DNA of 64,000 nt from Aurantibacter aestuarii (lineage in GTDB: Bacteria; Bacteroidota; Bacteroidia; Flavobacteriales; Flavobacteriaceae). This document shows, piece after piece, positions 45,559 through 60,000 of this stretch. Positions within the stretch are counted from its first letter, which is position 1; every line of letters begins with the position of its first letter. Both the position numbers and the translations under genes were made by a program. The stretch lies in NCBI RefSeq assembly GCF_003008425.1, contig NZ_PXOQ01000007.1:830419-894418 (forward strand), written 5' to 3'. Under the pieces are notes generated by a model. The model worked only from the letters and a program-made list of their open reading frames with translations. It made no database searches and was not told where the DNA came from.

Positions 45559-45565
45559 AGTGTCA

Positions 45566-45590
45566 TGAAAAACGCATAAACCGTTTTTCA
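45566..45590 (+). other. Short hairpin between pgmB and the GH65 gene
   Basis: TGAAAAACG and CGTTTTTCA form a 9-bp stem with a 7-nt loop. No T run follows, so it is not a normal terminator. The preceding TGTCATG is also found at the start of the repeat at 50041. Confidence 0.4.
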
Positions 45591-45605
45591 ACAAAATAAT
45601 ATATT

Positions 45606-50034
<4,429 letters not shown>

Positions 50035-50040
50035 ATTTTT

Positions 50041-50076
50041 TGTCATGCCGAACTTATTTCAGCATCTAAATAATAA
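50041..50076 (+). repeat. Dispersed palindromic repeat, copy 2 (between GH97 and GH13 genes)
   Basis: TGTCATGCCGAACTTATTTC starts the element, whose core ATGC-c-GAA ... TTC-a-GCAT (50045-50065) is an imperfect palindrome. It matches copy 1 at 47890-47918 and ends 3 bp before the next ATG. I recall similar short palindromes scattered in Flavobacteriaceae intergenic DNA. Confidence 0.7.
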
Positions 50077-50079
50077 AAC

Positions 50080-51915
50080 ATGAAAAAACAAATAACAGTT
50101 TTATTCCTTTTAATAACAACTTTCACTTTTGCTCAAATCGACAAAATGGAACCACCATTTTGGTACGAAGGGATGAGCAAAAGTGAAGTCCAAGTATTAT
50201 TTTACGGAAAAAATATAGCCAAAAATACAGTTTCCGTTTCAAATAATGTTGTAATTACAAACGTAGCAAAAACCGAAAATCCAAATTATATTTTCGTTAC
50301 AATTGAAACTAAAAATGTTTCGGCTCAAAGTTTAAAATTCACTTTTAAAAATGGTAAAAAATCATTTGTAAAAGATTTTGAAATTAAAAAAAGAAGAGAA
50401 AATTCTGCCAACAGAAAAAGTTTTGATACTTCAGATGTGATGTATTTATTAATGCCAGATCGTTTTGCTAATGGAAATGACTCCAACGATTCTTCTCCAA
50501 ATCTTCAAGAAAAAGCCAACAGAAGTTTGCCAGGTGGAAGACACGGTGGTGATATAGAAGGAATTATTAAAAATTTAGATTATATACAAGAATTAGGCGC
50601 AACAGCAATTTGGTCAACACCGCTTTGTGAAGATAATGACAAAGATTATTCATATCATACTTATGGTCAATCGGATGTATATCAAATAGATGCTCGTTAT
50701 GGAACCAATGAAGATTACAAACGTTTAGCTGCTGAAATGCATAAACGGGATATGAAGTTAATTATGGATTATGTTACCAATCATTGGGGCGCAGAGCATT
50801 GGATGTTTAAAGATATGCCAACATACGATTGGTTTCATCAATTTCCTGGTTATGCTCAAAGTAATTATCGAATGTCTACTCAATTCGATTCAAATGCTTC
50901 AAAACGAGATGCTAAGTATTGTATGGATGGTTGGTTTGTGCCAAGTATGCCCGATTTAAATCAATCCAACCCTTTAGTTTTAAACTATCTTATTCAAAAT
51001 GCAATTTGGTGGATTGAATATGCCGATTTAGATGGTTTTCGTGTAGATACTTACTCTTATAATGATAAAGATAGCATTGCAAAGTGGACAAAAGCCATTA
51101 TAGATGAATATCCCTTTTTTAACATAGTTGCAGAAGTTTGGATGCACGATCAAGCTCAAATTTCATATTGGCAAAAAAATAGTCCAATTGGCAAAATTCA
51201 AAGTTACAACTCATTTTGTCCTTCGGTAATGGATTTTACTTTACACGATGCATTTGGAAATGTCTTTAATGAAAACAATGCTGGTTGGAATGAAGGAGTC
51301 ATAAAATTCTATGATAATTTTACCAACGATTTTTTGTATGCAAACCCAAGTAATCTATTAGTTTTTTTAGAAAATCATGATACTGGTAGATTTAATGAAA
51401 TTTATAAAAACGATTTCAAAACGTACCAATTAGGAATGACTTTGTTGGCTACAACACGTGGTATACCTCAAATTTATTACGGTTCTGAAATAGGAATGGC
51501 AGGCGATAAAGGAAAAGGTGATGCAGACATTCGTCAAGATTTTCCAGGTGGTTGGAAAGGCGATTCTAATAATGCTTTTTCAAGTTTAGGAAGGACTTCA
51601 GTTCAAAAACAATATTTCGATTTTTCAAAAAAACTATTGAATTGGAGAAAAAACAAAGAAGTGATTCATACTGGAAAACTAACGCATTATATTCCTGAAA
51701 ATAATGTCTATGTGTATTTCCGTCATAACGACACAGAGAGTGTGATGATCATTTTAAATAATTCTTTAGGTCATCAAAAAGTAAATTTAAATCGATTTCA
51801 AGAAAATATTAAAAATTATACTTCAGGAAGTGATATTCTTTCAAGTAAAACAATCGATTTAAAAGAAGAATTGTCAATAGAAGGAAAAACGAGTTTAATT
51901 TTAGAATTGAAATAA
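50080..51915 (+). CDS. GH13 periplasmic neopullulanase/cyclomaltodextrinase (SusA-like)
   Basis: A 611-residue exported enzyme with signal peptide (to about residue 19, FTFAQ). An N-terminal immunoglobulin-like domain (about 20-105) precedes the GH13 barrel, which starts DVMYLLMPDRFANG. Catalytic residues are Asp323 (DGFRVD), Glu352 (VAEVW) and Asp434 (ENHDTGRF), and conserved region I is DYVTNHWG. The signal type and N-domain fit a periplasmic enzyme that cuts imported maltodextrins or cyclodextrins. It lies in the plus arm between GH97 and the SusG-like gene, 4 bp before the latter. Confidence 0.92.
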   Translation: MKKQITVLFLLITTFTFAQIDKMEPPFWYEGMSKSEVQVLFYGKNIAKNTVSVSNNVVITNVAKTENPNYIFVTIETKNVSAQSLKFTFKNGKKSFVKDFEIKKRRENSANRKSFDTSDVMYLLMPDRFANGNDSNDSSPNLQEKANRSLPGGRHGGDIEGIIKNLDYIQELGATAIWSTPLCEDNDKDYSYHTYGQSDVYQIDARYGTNEDYKRLAAEMHKRDMKLIMDYVTNHWGAEHWMFKDMPTYDWFHQFPGYAQSNYRMSTQFDSNASKRDAKYCMDGWFVPSMPDLNQSNPLVLNYLIQNAIWWIEYADLDGFRVDTYSYNDKDSIAKWTKAIIDEYPFFNIVAEVWMHDQAQISYWQKNSPIGKIQSYNSFCPSVMDFTLHDAFGNVFNENNAGWNEGVIKFYDNFTNDFLYANPSNLLVFLENHDTGRFNEIYKNDFKTYQLGMTLLATTRGIPQIYYGSEIGMAGDKGKGDADIRQDFPGGWKGDSNNAFSSLGRTSVQKQYFDFSKKLLNWRKNKEVIHTGKLTHYIPENNVYVYFRHNDTESVMIILNNSLGHQKVNLNRFQENIKNYTSGSDILSSKTIDLKEELSIEGKTSLILELK

Positions 51916-51919
51916 TATC

Positions 51920-53338
51920 ATGAGAAAAATACTTTTAGCTACTTTACTAATTACAATTTTATTTAGTTGTAAAAAAGAAGCGGTTTCACCAAAGGACACT
52001 TCAGAAAAAATAATTCAGGTTAACGATTCACTTTTAGAAACAGCTGTAATTTATGAAGCCAATATTAGACAATATTCTAATGAGGGTACTTTTAATGCGT
52101 TTACAAAAGATATTCCGCAGCTTAAAGAACTTGGCGTTAAAATAATTTGGTTAATGCCTGTTTTTCCTATTAGCCAGACCAAGCGTAAAGCAACTGGAGG
52201 TGATTTTGCCAGTTTAATAGAAGATGAAGCGAAACTTGATAAAATGTTGGGAAGTTACTATGCGGTCTCAGATTTCAAAAAAATTAATCCAGAATTTGGT
52301 ACTATAGAAGACTTTAGAAATTTAGTTAACGTAGCGCATCAAAATGATATGTTGGTCATTCTAGACTGGGTACCTAATCATACAGGCTGGGATCATACCT
52401 GGATAAAAAACCATCCAGAGTATTATACCAAAAATATTAAGGGTGAAATTACAGATCCCTTAAATGAAGATGGAACTCCTGTGGGCTGGGCAGATGTAGC
52501 CGATTTAAACTATGATAATGAAGGTTTAAGAAAAGAAATGATAAATGATATGTCCTATTGGATAAAAAATGAAGGTATTGATGGTTTTAGATGTGATGTT
52601 GCAGGTTCTGTGCCTACTAGTTTTTGGGAGCAAGCAATACCACAACTTAGAAAAGAAAAACCCATTTTTATGTTAGCAGAAGCATGGGAGCCGGAACTGT
52701 TAAAAGATAATTTGTTTGATATGGCTTATGCTTGGGATGGACATCATTTATTAAATAAATTGGCTAAAGGTGAAGCTAATGCAGCATCCTGGAAAACCTA
52801 TATGGATAGCCTTAATGTTAAGTACGAAAAAGATGATATTTTAATGAATTTTGTAACTAATCATGATGAAAATTCTTGGAACGGAACAATAAAAGAACGT
52901 ATGGGAGAAAATGGTATGGCTATGACGGCACTAAGTTATGCCGCTCCGGGAATGCCACTAATTTATTCTGGTCAGGAATATGGTTTAGATAAGCGTTTAT
53001 TGTTTTTTGAAAAAGATAGTTTTCCGCACACAAAAGGTGACATGTGGAAACTATTACAAACTCTTGCAGAAATTAAACAGAATAATACAGCAATGTACGG
53101 TGGAAAAAACGCAAGTGCTTATGAAAACTTACTAGCAGATAACAAATCTATTTTAGCCTTTAAGCGTTATAACGGTTCAGATGAGGTTATTTATATTGCA
53201 AACTTAGGAAATAAAGAAGAAATTGTGAATTTAAATACTAAGCATCCATATAAAGATGTTATTTCTAAAAAAACTTTTACAGATTTAAATGAGATTAAGC
53301 TTGATAAAAACGAATTTATGCTGTTAGAAAAACTCTAA
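51920..53338 (+). CDS. GH13 alpha-amylase lipoprotein (SusG-like)
   Basis: A 472-residue lipoprotein with signal ending LFSC (Cys17). The GH13 domain spans about residues 40-400, with Asp226 in DGFRCD, Glu254 in MLAEAWEPE and Asp316 in TNHDENSW; region I is DWVPNHTG. A short C-terminal beta-domain follows. It is smaller than Bacteroides SusG because it lacks the inserted starch-binding module. Surface attachment is likely but not certain; after Cys17 the sequence is KKEAV, which does not give a clear surface-export signal, so a periplasmic-facing position is possible. Confidence 0.9.
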   Translation: MRKILLATLLITILFSCKKEAVSPKDTSEKIIQVNDSLLETAVIYEANIRQYSNEGTFNAFTKDIPQLKELGVKIIWLMPVFPISQTKRKATGGDFASLIEDEAKLDKMLGSYYAVSDFKKINPEFGTIEDFRNLVNVAHQNDMLVILDWVPNHTGWDHTWIKNHPEYYTKNIKGEITDPLNEDGTPVGWADVADLNYDNEGLRKEMINDMSYWIKNEGIDGFRCDVAGSVPTSFWEQAIPQLRKEKPIFMLAEAWEPELLKDNLFDMAYAWDGHHLLNKLAKGEANAASWKTYMDSLNVKYEKDDILMNFVTNHDENSWNGTIKERMGENGMAMTALSYAAPGMPLIYSGQEYGLDKRLLFFEKDSFPHTKGDMWKLLQTLAEIKQNNTAMYGGKNASAYENLLADNKSILAFKRYNGSDEVIYIANLGNKEEIVNLNTKHPYKDVISKKTFTDLNEIKLDKNEFMLLEKL

Positions 53339-53371
53339 CATTTAATTAAGTACTTTTATTAAATGTAAACT

Positions 53372-53401
53372 AGCGTTTCAATTTATTTGAAACGCTTTTT
53401 T
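53372..53401 (+). terminator. Terminator of the alpha-glucan plus-strand operon
   Basis: AGCGTTTCAA and TTGAAACGCT form a perfect 10-bp stem with a 5-nt loop and a T tail, 34 bp after the amylase stop. Confidence 0.92.
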
Positions 53402-53421
53402 ATTTGCTTATTTTTATACTT

Positions 53422-55788
53422 ATGAAAGATATTAATGATGGCTTTTATTTGCCTTTCAAAATTAAAATTGGATTTCAGGTTCTGTTAGATGTTTATAATC
53501 AGCTAACGCTTAATGACCACCAATTGCACAGAAAAAAGCAATTAGAGCATTTGGTAGAAACACATCCTGAGCTTATTGATGGGTTTTCTAATATTAATGA
53601 TTTGGAACGGTTAAATGAGCCAATACAATATATCTTGGAAGATGTATTTAGTGATGTCCTTACTTTAAATGAAATTAAAACCGCTTCGGTTATTTTTCAT
53701 AATAAAATATTTAAATCATCCCAGCGTTTCAAAAATATTATAAAAAATGCGGGAGATACATTTCAACTAAACATTGTTAATTTACCAGAAAATGATCAGT
53801 ATATTCTTTCTTGTGCGATTATTTTAAACGAATATTATGGGTATCAAGTAAATTTTAAACGTCCGTTTTATTATGAAATTCCCGATAAAAATGGACTTAA
53901 AAGAACCTACAAAATTTTGTATAATGCCGATTTTGTAAACATTATTAAAACAGATGCGGCTCCAGAAATTTCAAGATTAGACTACGAGTATTTAATTGAT
54001 AATTTTAATGATTTAGAAATCTGGCAAGAAAAATTCCCACCAAATAGTTATCTATTTTATGGGTTTGTCATTGGTAATATGGTAGATGTTACAGAAGATC
54101 AAGCCATATCCAACATTAAGGCTTCTTTAATAGCTAATAATAAACAGGAAAAAGATTTATTTATAAATAATTTTCAAGAGGTTTTTAAGAGTCTTTTAAA
54201 TGTTAGCGATTTACAGGTTGGCTTTTCAATATTTAACAAAGAAGACACATCATTAATTAAAGTTTATGATGCGAAAATAAATAGCTTTTTGCTTCAAAAA
54301 GATGATTCTCAATGTTGCACTAGTCTCTTTTGTAGCCATTCATTTCACAGCCTAATAAAGGATAAAAACTATTATTCTATTTCAAATGTCTCAGATGCCT
54401 TTAGACTATCTTATGGAGACTCACCACAATTAAGTATTTTACATAGCCAAGGTATAGAAAGCGCTATATTTGCACCAATATCGCATGAAGGGCAATTGTT
54501 AGGTATATTAGAGCTAGTGTCTAAAAAACCATTTGAATTAAATAGTTTTAAAGCCTATAAGCTGGAAGATGTAATGCCATACATACGTTTAGCAGTAAAA
54601 AGATCACAAGAAGAAGAGCAAAATCAAATTCAAGCTATAATTCAAAAAGAATGTACTTCAATACACCCAAGTGTACAATGGAAATTTGAAAGCGCAGCTA
54701 GGCATTACATGTATGAGACTCAACATCACAATGTAAAAGCTCGTTTCAAAAAAATAAATTTTAAAAATGTATTTCCGCTTTTTGGACAATCAGATATTGT
54801 AGGATCTTCTAAAGAAAGAAATGAAGCAACAAAAAAAGATTTATTACTACAATTAAAACTCATTAAGCAAACTATAATTTTAATAGTAGAGATTGTAGAA
54901 AATTCAGCTTTAAAAAACACACTAAGTCAATTAAATCATTTTGAAAAAGAACTCAATGAAGATATTCAGGTAAATACAGAGCGGGATTTTCAATTATTTT
55001 TTAAAAATGAGATAGAACCGTTATTTGATAGTCAAAAAAATAATCATAAAAACACCACATCATATGTCGATAGATATTACGAAAAATTAGATCCAGAATT
55101 AAAAACAATTTATTATTACCGAAAGAATTTTGATGAGAGCGTTTCTGCAATAAACGAAGATATTACCAAGGTAATAGACATAAGGCAATTAGGCGCACAA
55201 AAAGATTATCCTCATTATTTTGACCGCTATAAAACCGATGGTGTAGAACATAATATGTATATAGGTGAAGCTATAACGAAAGAGGACTCTTTTAAAACAG
55301 AACATTTGTACAATCTTAGGTTATGGCAACTTCAAACCATGTGTGAGATTGAAACCACTATAGAAAAAAATAATGATGCGTACCCTATGGCACTACAAAT
55401 AGCATCGATGATTTTAGTATTTAATCAACCCATATCTATAAATTTTAGATTTGATGAAAAACAATTTGATGTAGATGGTGCTTATAACGCCAGTTACGAA
55501 GTTGTAAAAAAACGAATTGATAAAGCTTGTATAAAAGGAACAGAAGAACGTGTCACTCAGGCAGGTAAAATATCAATAATGTATGCTCAAGATGATGACG
55601 CAGAAGAATATAAAAAATACATCAATTTCTTGCAGAGCAAATCATTTTTAAATAACGACCTTGAGTTTTTAGAGCTTGAAAACCTACAAGGGATAACTGG
55701 TCTAAAAGCACTTAGAGTAGGTGTAAATTACAAACTAAAAGTGCCTAAAAAATATTTTTCATATAACGACTTTCAAGAGCTCCATTAA
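53422..55788 (+). CDS. GAF-domain-containing protein of unknown function
   Basis: A 788-residue soluble protein. I choose ATG 53422 (MKDINDGFYLPFKI); an in-frame TTG 18 bp upstream lies against the terminator. A central segment (about residues 245-400) fits a GAF domain (LQVGFSIFNKED, GIESAIFAPISHEGQLLGILELVS). The flanking parts, about 240 residues before and 380 after, match no motif I recognise. No kinase, cyclase or phosphodiesterase motif is evident. It may sense a small ligand, but the output is unknown. It converges on the HD/PycTM gene with a 7-bp gap. Confidence 0.7.
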   Translation: MKDINDGFYLPFKIKIGFQVLLDVYNQLTLNDHQLHRKKQLEHLVETHPELIDGFSNINDLERLNEPIQYILEDVFSDVLTLNEIKTASVIFHNKIFKSSQRFKNIIKNAGDTFQLNIVNLPENDQYILSCAIILNEYYGYQVNFKRPFYYEIPDKNGLKRTYKILYNADFVNIIKTDAAPEISRLDYEYLIDNFNDLEIWQEKFPPNSYLFYGFVIGNMVDVTEDQAISNIKASLIANNKQEKDLFINNFQEVFKSLLNVSDLQVGFSIFNKEDTSLIKVYDAKINSFLLQKDDSQCCTSLFCSHSFHSLIKDKNYYSISNVSDAFRLSYGDSPQLSILHSQGIESAIFAPISHEGQLLGILELVSKKPFELNSFKAYKLEDVMPYIRLAVKRSQEEEQNQIQAIIQKECTSIHPSVQWKFESAARHYMYETQHHNVKARFKKINFKNVFPLFGQSDIVGSSKERNEATKKDLLLQLKLIKQTIILIVEIVENSALKNTLSQLNHFEKELNEDIQVNTERDFQLFFKNEIEPLFDSQKNNHKNTTSYVDRYYEKLDPELKTIYYYRKNFDESVSAINEDITKVIDIRQLGAQKDYPHYFDRYKTDGVEHNMYIGEAITKEDSFKTEHLYNLRLWQLQTMCEIETTIEKNNDAYPMALQIASMILVFNQPISINFRFDEKQFDVDGAYNASYEVVKKRIDKACIKGTEERVTQAGKISIMYAQDDDAEEYKKYINFLQSKSFLNNDLEFLELENLQGITGLKALRVGVNYKLKVPKKYFSYNDFQELH

Positions 55789-55795
55789 ATTGAAA

Positions 55796-57040
55796 TTATT
55801 TTACAGGAGCAACCTGTTCAGTAGCATCTGGTTTTAAAACATCTTCAATATCTGCTGTAGGATGTGTTTTAACGGCATAAGCAAAAGCAAATAACGATGT
55901 GATTATTCCAACCATGAAAACCGTGTAGGTTACTCTTAAAATTCTGTACTTTCTGTCTAAAACCTTTCCTAGAAAATATAAATCTTTAGTTAATGAAGAG
56001 TAGATGTAATCCCTATCTTGTATCAATTCTGAAATGGCCCACTCATAATCCTCTAACTTCATTCTATGAAAATTACCGAAAAAGGTTAAGTTAACATCTT
56101 TATTTCTTACATCTTCTTTAGTAAATTCCCCACGCGTAACATTAGGCCTGGTTGCAATTATAGATAAAACCATAGATACAACGCAGAATAAAGTAAAAAT
56201 AACAGTGGGTAAGGTTAAATATGGATTAGTATCTAGTTTAGATATTAAATTGGCTAAAACTACTGAAATGATTATGGCATTTACTGAAAGTAAAATATTT
56301 GCTTTTGTATCTGCAATATCACTTAGTTTAATGTGGTTTTTTAAAGTTATCCTATAAAAAGACTGAATACCTCTATCAGGACTTTCATCCTTATACTTTG
56401 TTTTTAATTTAGCTTTTATTTTTTCGGTTTCAATTTTAGATTTACGCTTTTTCTTAGTTTTAATGAGAGAGCCAAGATTTTTTTCTTTACGTTTTTCCCA
56501 ATTTTTTAAGGCATAATCTGTATAAAATTGATGCTTGTTGGCAAGTACATCTATATTTTCTGTAAGCCATTCTGTAGGCGAATATTTTTTTATGTTTTGT
56601 ATTTCTAGTTCTTTTCTTAAAAATTCGCTAGCCTCTTCAAAATATTTCTTCCCAAAATGAGAAGCATCTGCATCTCTTATTATCTTTTCTAATTCAGAAT
56701 TTGGAGAATCTTTAAATTTTGTAGCCATAATACATTTGTTTATGGCTTCAATTTTATCTTCAGCAACATTTTGTGATTTTAAAAACTGAGTAGCAATTTT
56801 TACACTTTCCTCCTCGTGACCTTCTCGGCATTTTGTGTAACCCGTATCATGCAACCAAGACGCAAGAATAACGATTTCTGCATCATTAACATTAATTTTA
56901 GAATTTTCAATTATTTCTTTGGTACTTTTAACCACACGTTTAGTATGGGTGTAATTATGATAGATAAAAGAATTGTCAAGTTCATTCTTAAATAACTCAA
57001 AAACGAAATCTTCAGTTTTTTTTATTAGGTCAGTTTTCAT
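55796..57040 (-). CDS. HD-domain phosphohydrolase fused to a Pycsar-effector-like membrane domain (DUF5706)
   Basis: A 414-residue protein. Residues 20-180 form an HD domain with the metal ligands in place: His32 (HNYTHTKR), His64-Asp65 (SWLHDTGY) and Asp123 (IRDAD). A charged linker (about 180-225) leads to a domain resembling the Pycsar effector PycTM: FYRITLKNHIKLSDIADTKANILLSVNA, with membrane helices at about 247-265 and 277-297, then a third at about 370-390. In Pycsar defence, cyclic CMP or UMP triggers such membrane effectors. Here no cyclase gene is adjacent, so this is a stand-alone protein whose HD half might degrade or sense a nucleotide. Confidence 0.8.
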   Translation of the reverse strand: MKTDLIKKTEDFVFELFKNELDNSFIYHNYTHTKRVVKSTKEIIENSKINVNDAEIVILASWLHDTGYTKCREGHEEESVKIATQFLKSQNVAEDKIEAINKCIMATKFKDSPNSELEKIIRDADASHFGKKYFEEASEFLRKELEIQNIKKYSPTEWLTENIDVLANKHQFYTDYALKNWEKRKEKNLGSLIKTKKKRKSKIETEKIKAKLKTKYKDESPDRGIQSFYRITLKNHIKLSDIADTKANILLSVNAIIISVVLANLISKLDTNPYLTLPTVIFTLFCVVSMVLSIIATRPNVTRGEFTKEDVRNKDVNLTFFGNFHRMKLEDYEWAISELIQDRDYIYSSLTKDLYFLGKVLDRKYRILRVTYTVFMVGIITSLFAFAYAVKTHPTADIEDVLKPDATEQVAPVK

Positions 57041-57093
57041 AAGATAAATTTAAAGGATTGAAGTTAATAAATAAACTAACAGTAACCACGACT

Positions 57094-60000
57094 ATGAGAA
57101 AAAATAACATAATTCTAACACTTCTAGCAGTGTTTTTATTTTCAGCATGTGCAACGTATAAGGAGCAATATAAAGATGAGGATAATAAAATAGAAAATCT
57201 ACCAACAGATAAACCAATACAAACTTTTTATTTAATTGGAGATGCAGGAAAGTCTCCAGTAAATGGTATGTCTAAAGGCTTGACTATTTTAGACGAGCAT
57301 ATTAAAGATAAATCTACCAAAAAAGATTACATGATTTTTTTAGGAGACAACATCTATCCAGCTGGTTTGCCTAAGAAAGACGAAGCTGGCAGAGATAATG
57401 CAGTTAATGCATTAGAAGGTCAAATTAAGGCGACCAAAAACTTTAAAGGAGAAGTTGTTTTTATACCTGGTAATCACGATTGGTATTCTAACGGTTTGCA
57501 AGGTTTGGATCGAGAAGAAGATTATATAGACGATGCTCTTGGTAAAAACACGTTTCAACCTGAGAAAGGATGTCCTTTAGTTAGTTTGGACGTTAGTAAA
57601 GATGTACAGTTAATTATAATCGATTCTCAATGGTATCTAGAAGACTGGAATGAACATCCAACCATAAATGATGAATGCGAAATTAAAACGAGAGATCGTT
57701 TTTTTGAGGAGTTGGAAGGCGAATTGAAAAAAGCTCAAAATAAGACAGTCTTATTTGCAATGCATCATCCTATGAAGACTAATGGAGTTCATGGAGGTTT
57801 TTATGCAGCAAAAAAACATTTATATCCCTTACAGAAAAAAATTCCGATGCCAATATTAGCATCTTTAGTTACACAAATAAGAACGCAAGGAGGAGTTTCA
57901 ATTCAAGACAGGTATAACGAACGTTATAATGAATTGATGAACCGTATTGAAACTATGGCGTTGGAATATAATAACGTCGTTTTTGCTTCAGGTCATGAAC
58001 ATACATTACAATACATTGAAGAAGAAGGTATAAAACAAATTGTTTCAGGATCTGGTGCTAAAGAGTCTTTTGCGGCATTGTCTAACAATGGTTTATTTAG
58101 TTCTGGTAAACAAGGGTTTGTAGAATTTAATATTTATAAAAACGGTGAGGCTTTTGTAAGTTATTATGCAGAAGTTGCGGGAAAAAAAGAGTTGCTTTTT
58201 CAAAAGAAAGTATTAGAAAGTAGAAAGACATTCGACTTGTCTACCCTAAACGATACTTTTCCTCAAAAAATAGAAGCCTCAGTTTATACTAAAAGTGAAA
58301 CTGATAAGTCGAGTGTTTATGAATCTTTATTGGGTGATCGTTACAGAGAAATGTATAGTAAAAAAATTACAGTACCTGTAGCGACTTTAGATACACTTTA
58401 TGGTGGATTAGAAATTGTTAGAAAAGGAGGCGGACATCAAACTAGATCATTACGACTAAAAACTAAAGATGGAAGAGAGTTAAATATGAGAGCACTGCGT
58501 AAAAGTGCAACACAATATTTACAGACCGTAGTCTTTAAAGAAAATTATATTGAAGATCAGTTTACACAAACAAAAGTAGAAGATTTGGTCTTAGATTTTT
58601 ACACAGCAGCTCATCCTTATGCGTTTTTAGCAATACCAGATTTGTCTGATGCCGCTAAGGTTTACCACACCAACCCGAAGCTTTATTACATTCCAAAGCA
58701 TAAATATTTAGGAGAATACAATGCTGAATATGGCGGCGAGCTTTATATGATAGAAGAGCGTCCAGAAGAAAACTATACTAACGAACGTAACTTTGGCTAT
58801 GCAGACGATATCGAAAGTACTCATGATATTATAGAAAAAATACGTGAAGACGAAAAGTATAAAATTGATGAAAATTCTTATATAAGAGCGCGATTATTTG
58901 ATATGCTAATTGGAGATTGGGACAGACATCAAGATCAATGGAGATGGGCTCAGTTTGACCAAAAGAATGGAGACAAACTTTTTAAACCCATCCCAAGAGA
59001 TAGAGACCAAGTGTTTGCAAATTTTGATGGAGCATTGTTAGATATTTTAAGAGTAATTTCTGGTTCTACTAAGCAATTGCAAGTTTATGACGGCGAATTA
59101 AAAGACATTAAATGGATGAATTCTGCTGGTATTAAATTGGATAAAGTTTTAATTCAGCAGTCTGAAAAAGACGCATGGTTAAAACAAGCTAAATTTTTAC
59201 AAGAAAATGTTACCGATGAAGTTATAGAAACCGCATTTTCAAAATTACCTGAAGGAGCACAAGATAAAAATATTGATGAAATTAAAGGATATTTAAAGGA
59301 ACGTCGTTCTAATATGATAGATATTGCATCTAGATATTATAATTATTTAAATGAACTGGTTATTGTTACAGGTACAGATAAAGACGATTATTTTGAAATT
59401 ACAAGATCAGGAAATAAAGAAACTAATATTAAAATATTTAGGATTAAAGATGGTAAAAAGGCAGACACGCTTTTAAACAGAACATTTAATAAAGAAATTA
59501 CGAAAGAAATATGGGTCTATGGTTTAGATGATGATGATGTTTTTGAAGTAAAAGGTAATGCTAAAAATCCAATTTTCACTAGAATTATTGGAGGTCAGAA
59601 TAATGATATCTATAAAATTAAAAACGGTAAGAGAACTCGAGTTTATGACCATAAATCTAAACCAAATACTATAGAAGAAAGTAAAGGAGGACAAATTGTT
59701 TTAACCGATATTTATAATAATAACTTGTTCGATTTTAATAAAGGGATTGTTAAAACAAATGTGATTGCACCAAGTGTCGGGTTTAATCCAGATGATGGAG
59801 TTAAATTAGGAATTTTTAATACGTATACGGTAAAAGGTTTTAAACGAAACCCATATTCTCAACAGCATAAGTTTAATGCAGGGTACTTTTTTGCCACACA
59901 AGGATTTAGTATTAATTACGATGGAGAATTTGCTAATATTATAAAAGACTGGAACTTTCATATTGGAGGTAAAATAACCAGTGCAAATTTTACAAATAAC

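Noticed and set aside
55796-57040. Complete Pycsar defence operon
   Set aside because: Only the effector-like half is present. The neighbouring GAF protein shows no cyclase motif, so a full system cannot be claimed.
57058-57093. Upstream TTG start for the phosphatase/barrel lipoprotein
   Set aside because: It would add 12 residues before a complete lipoprotein signal that begins at ATG 57094.
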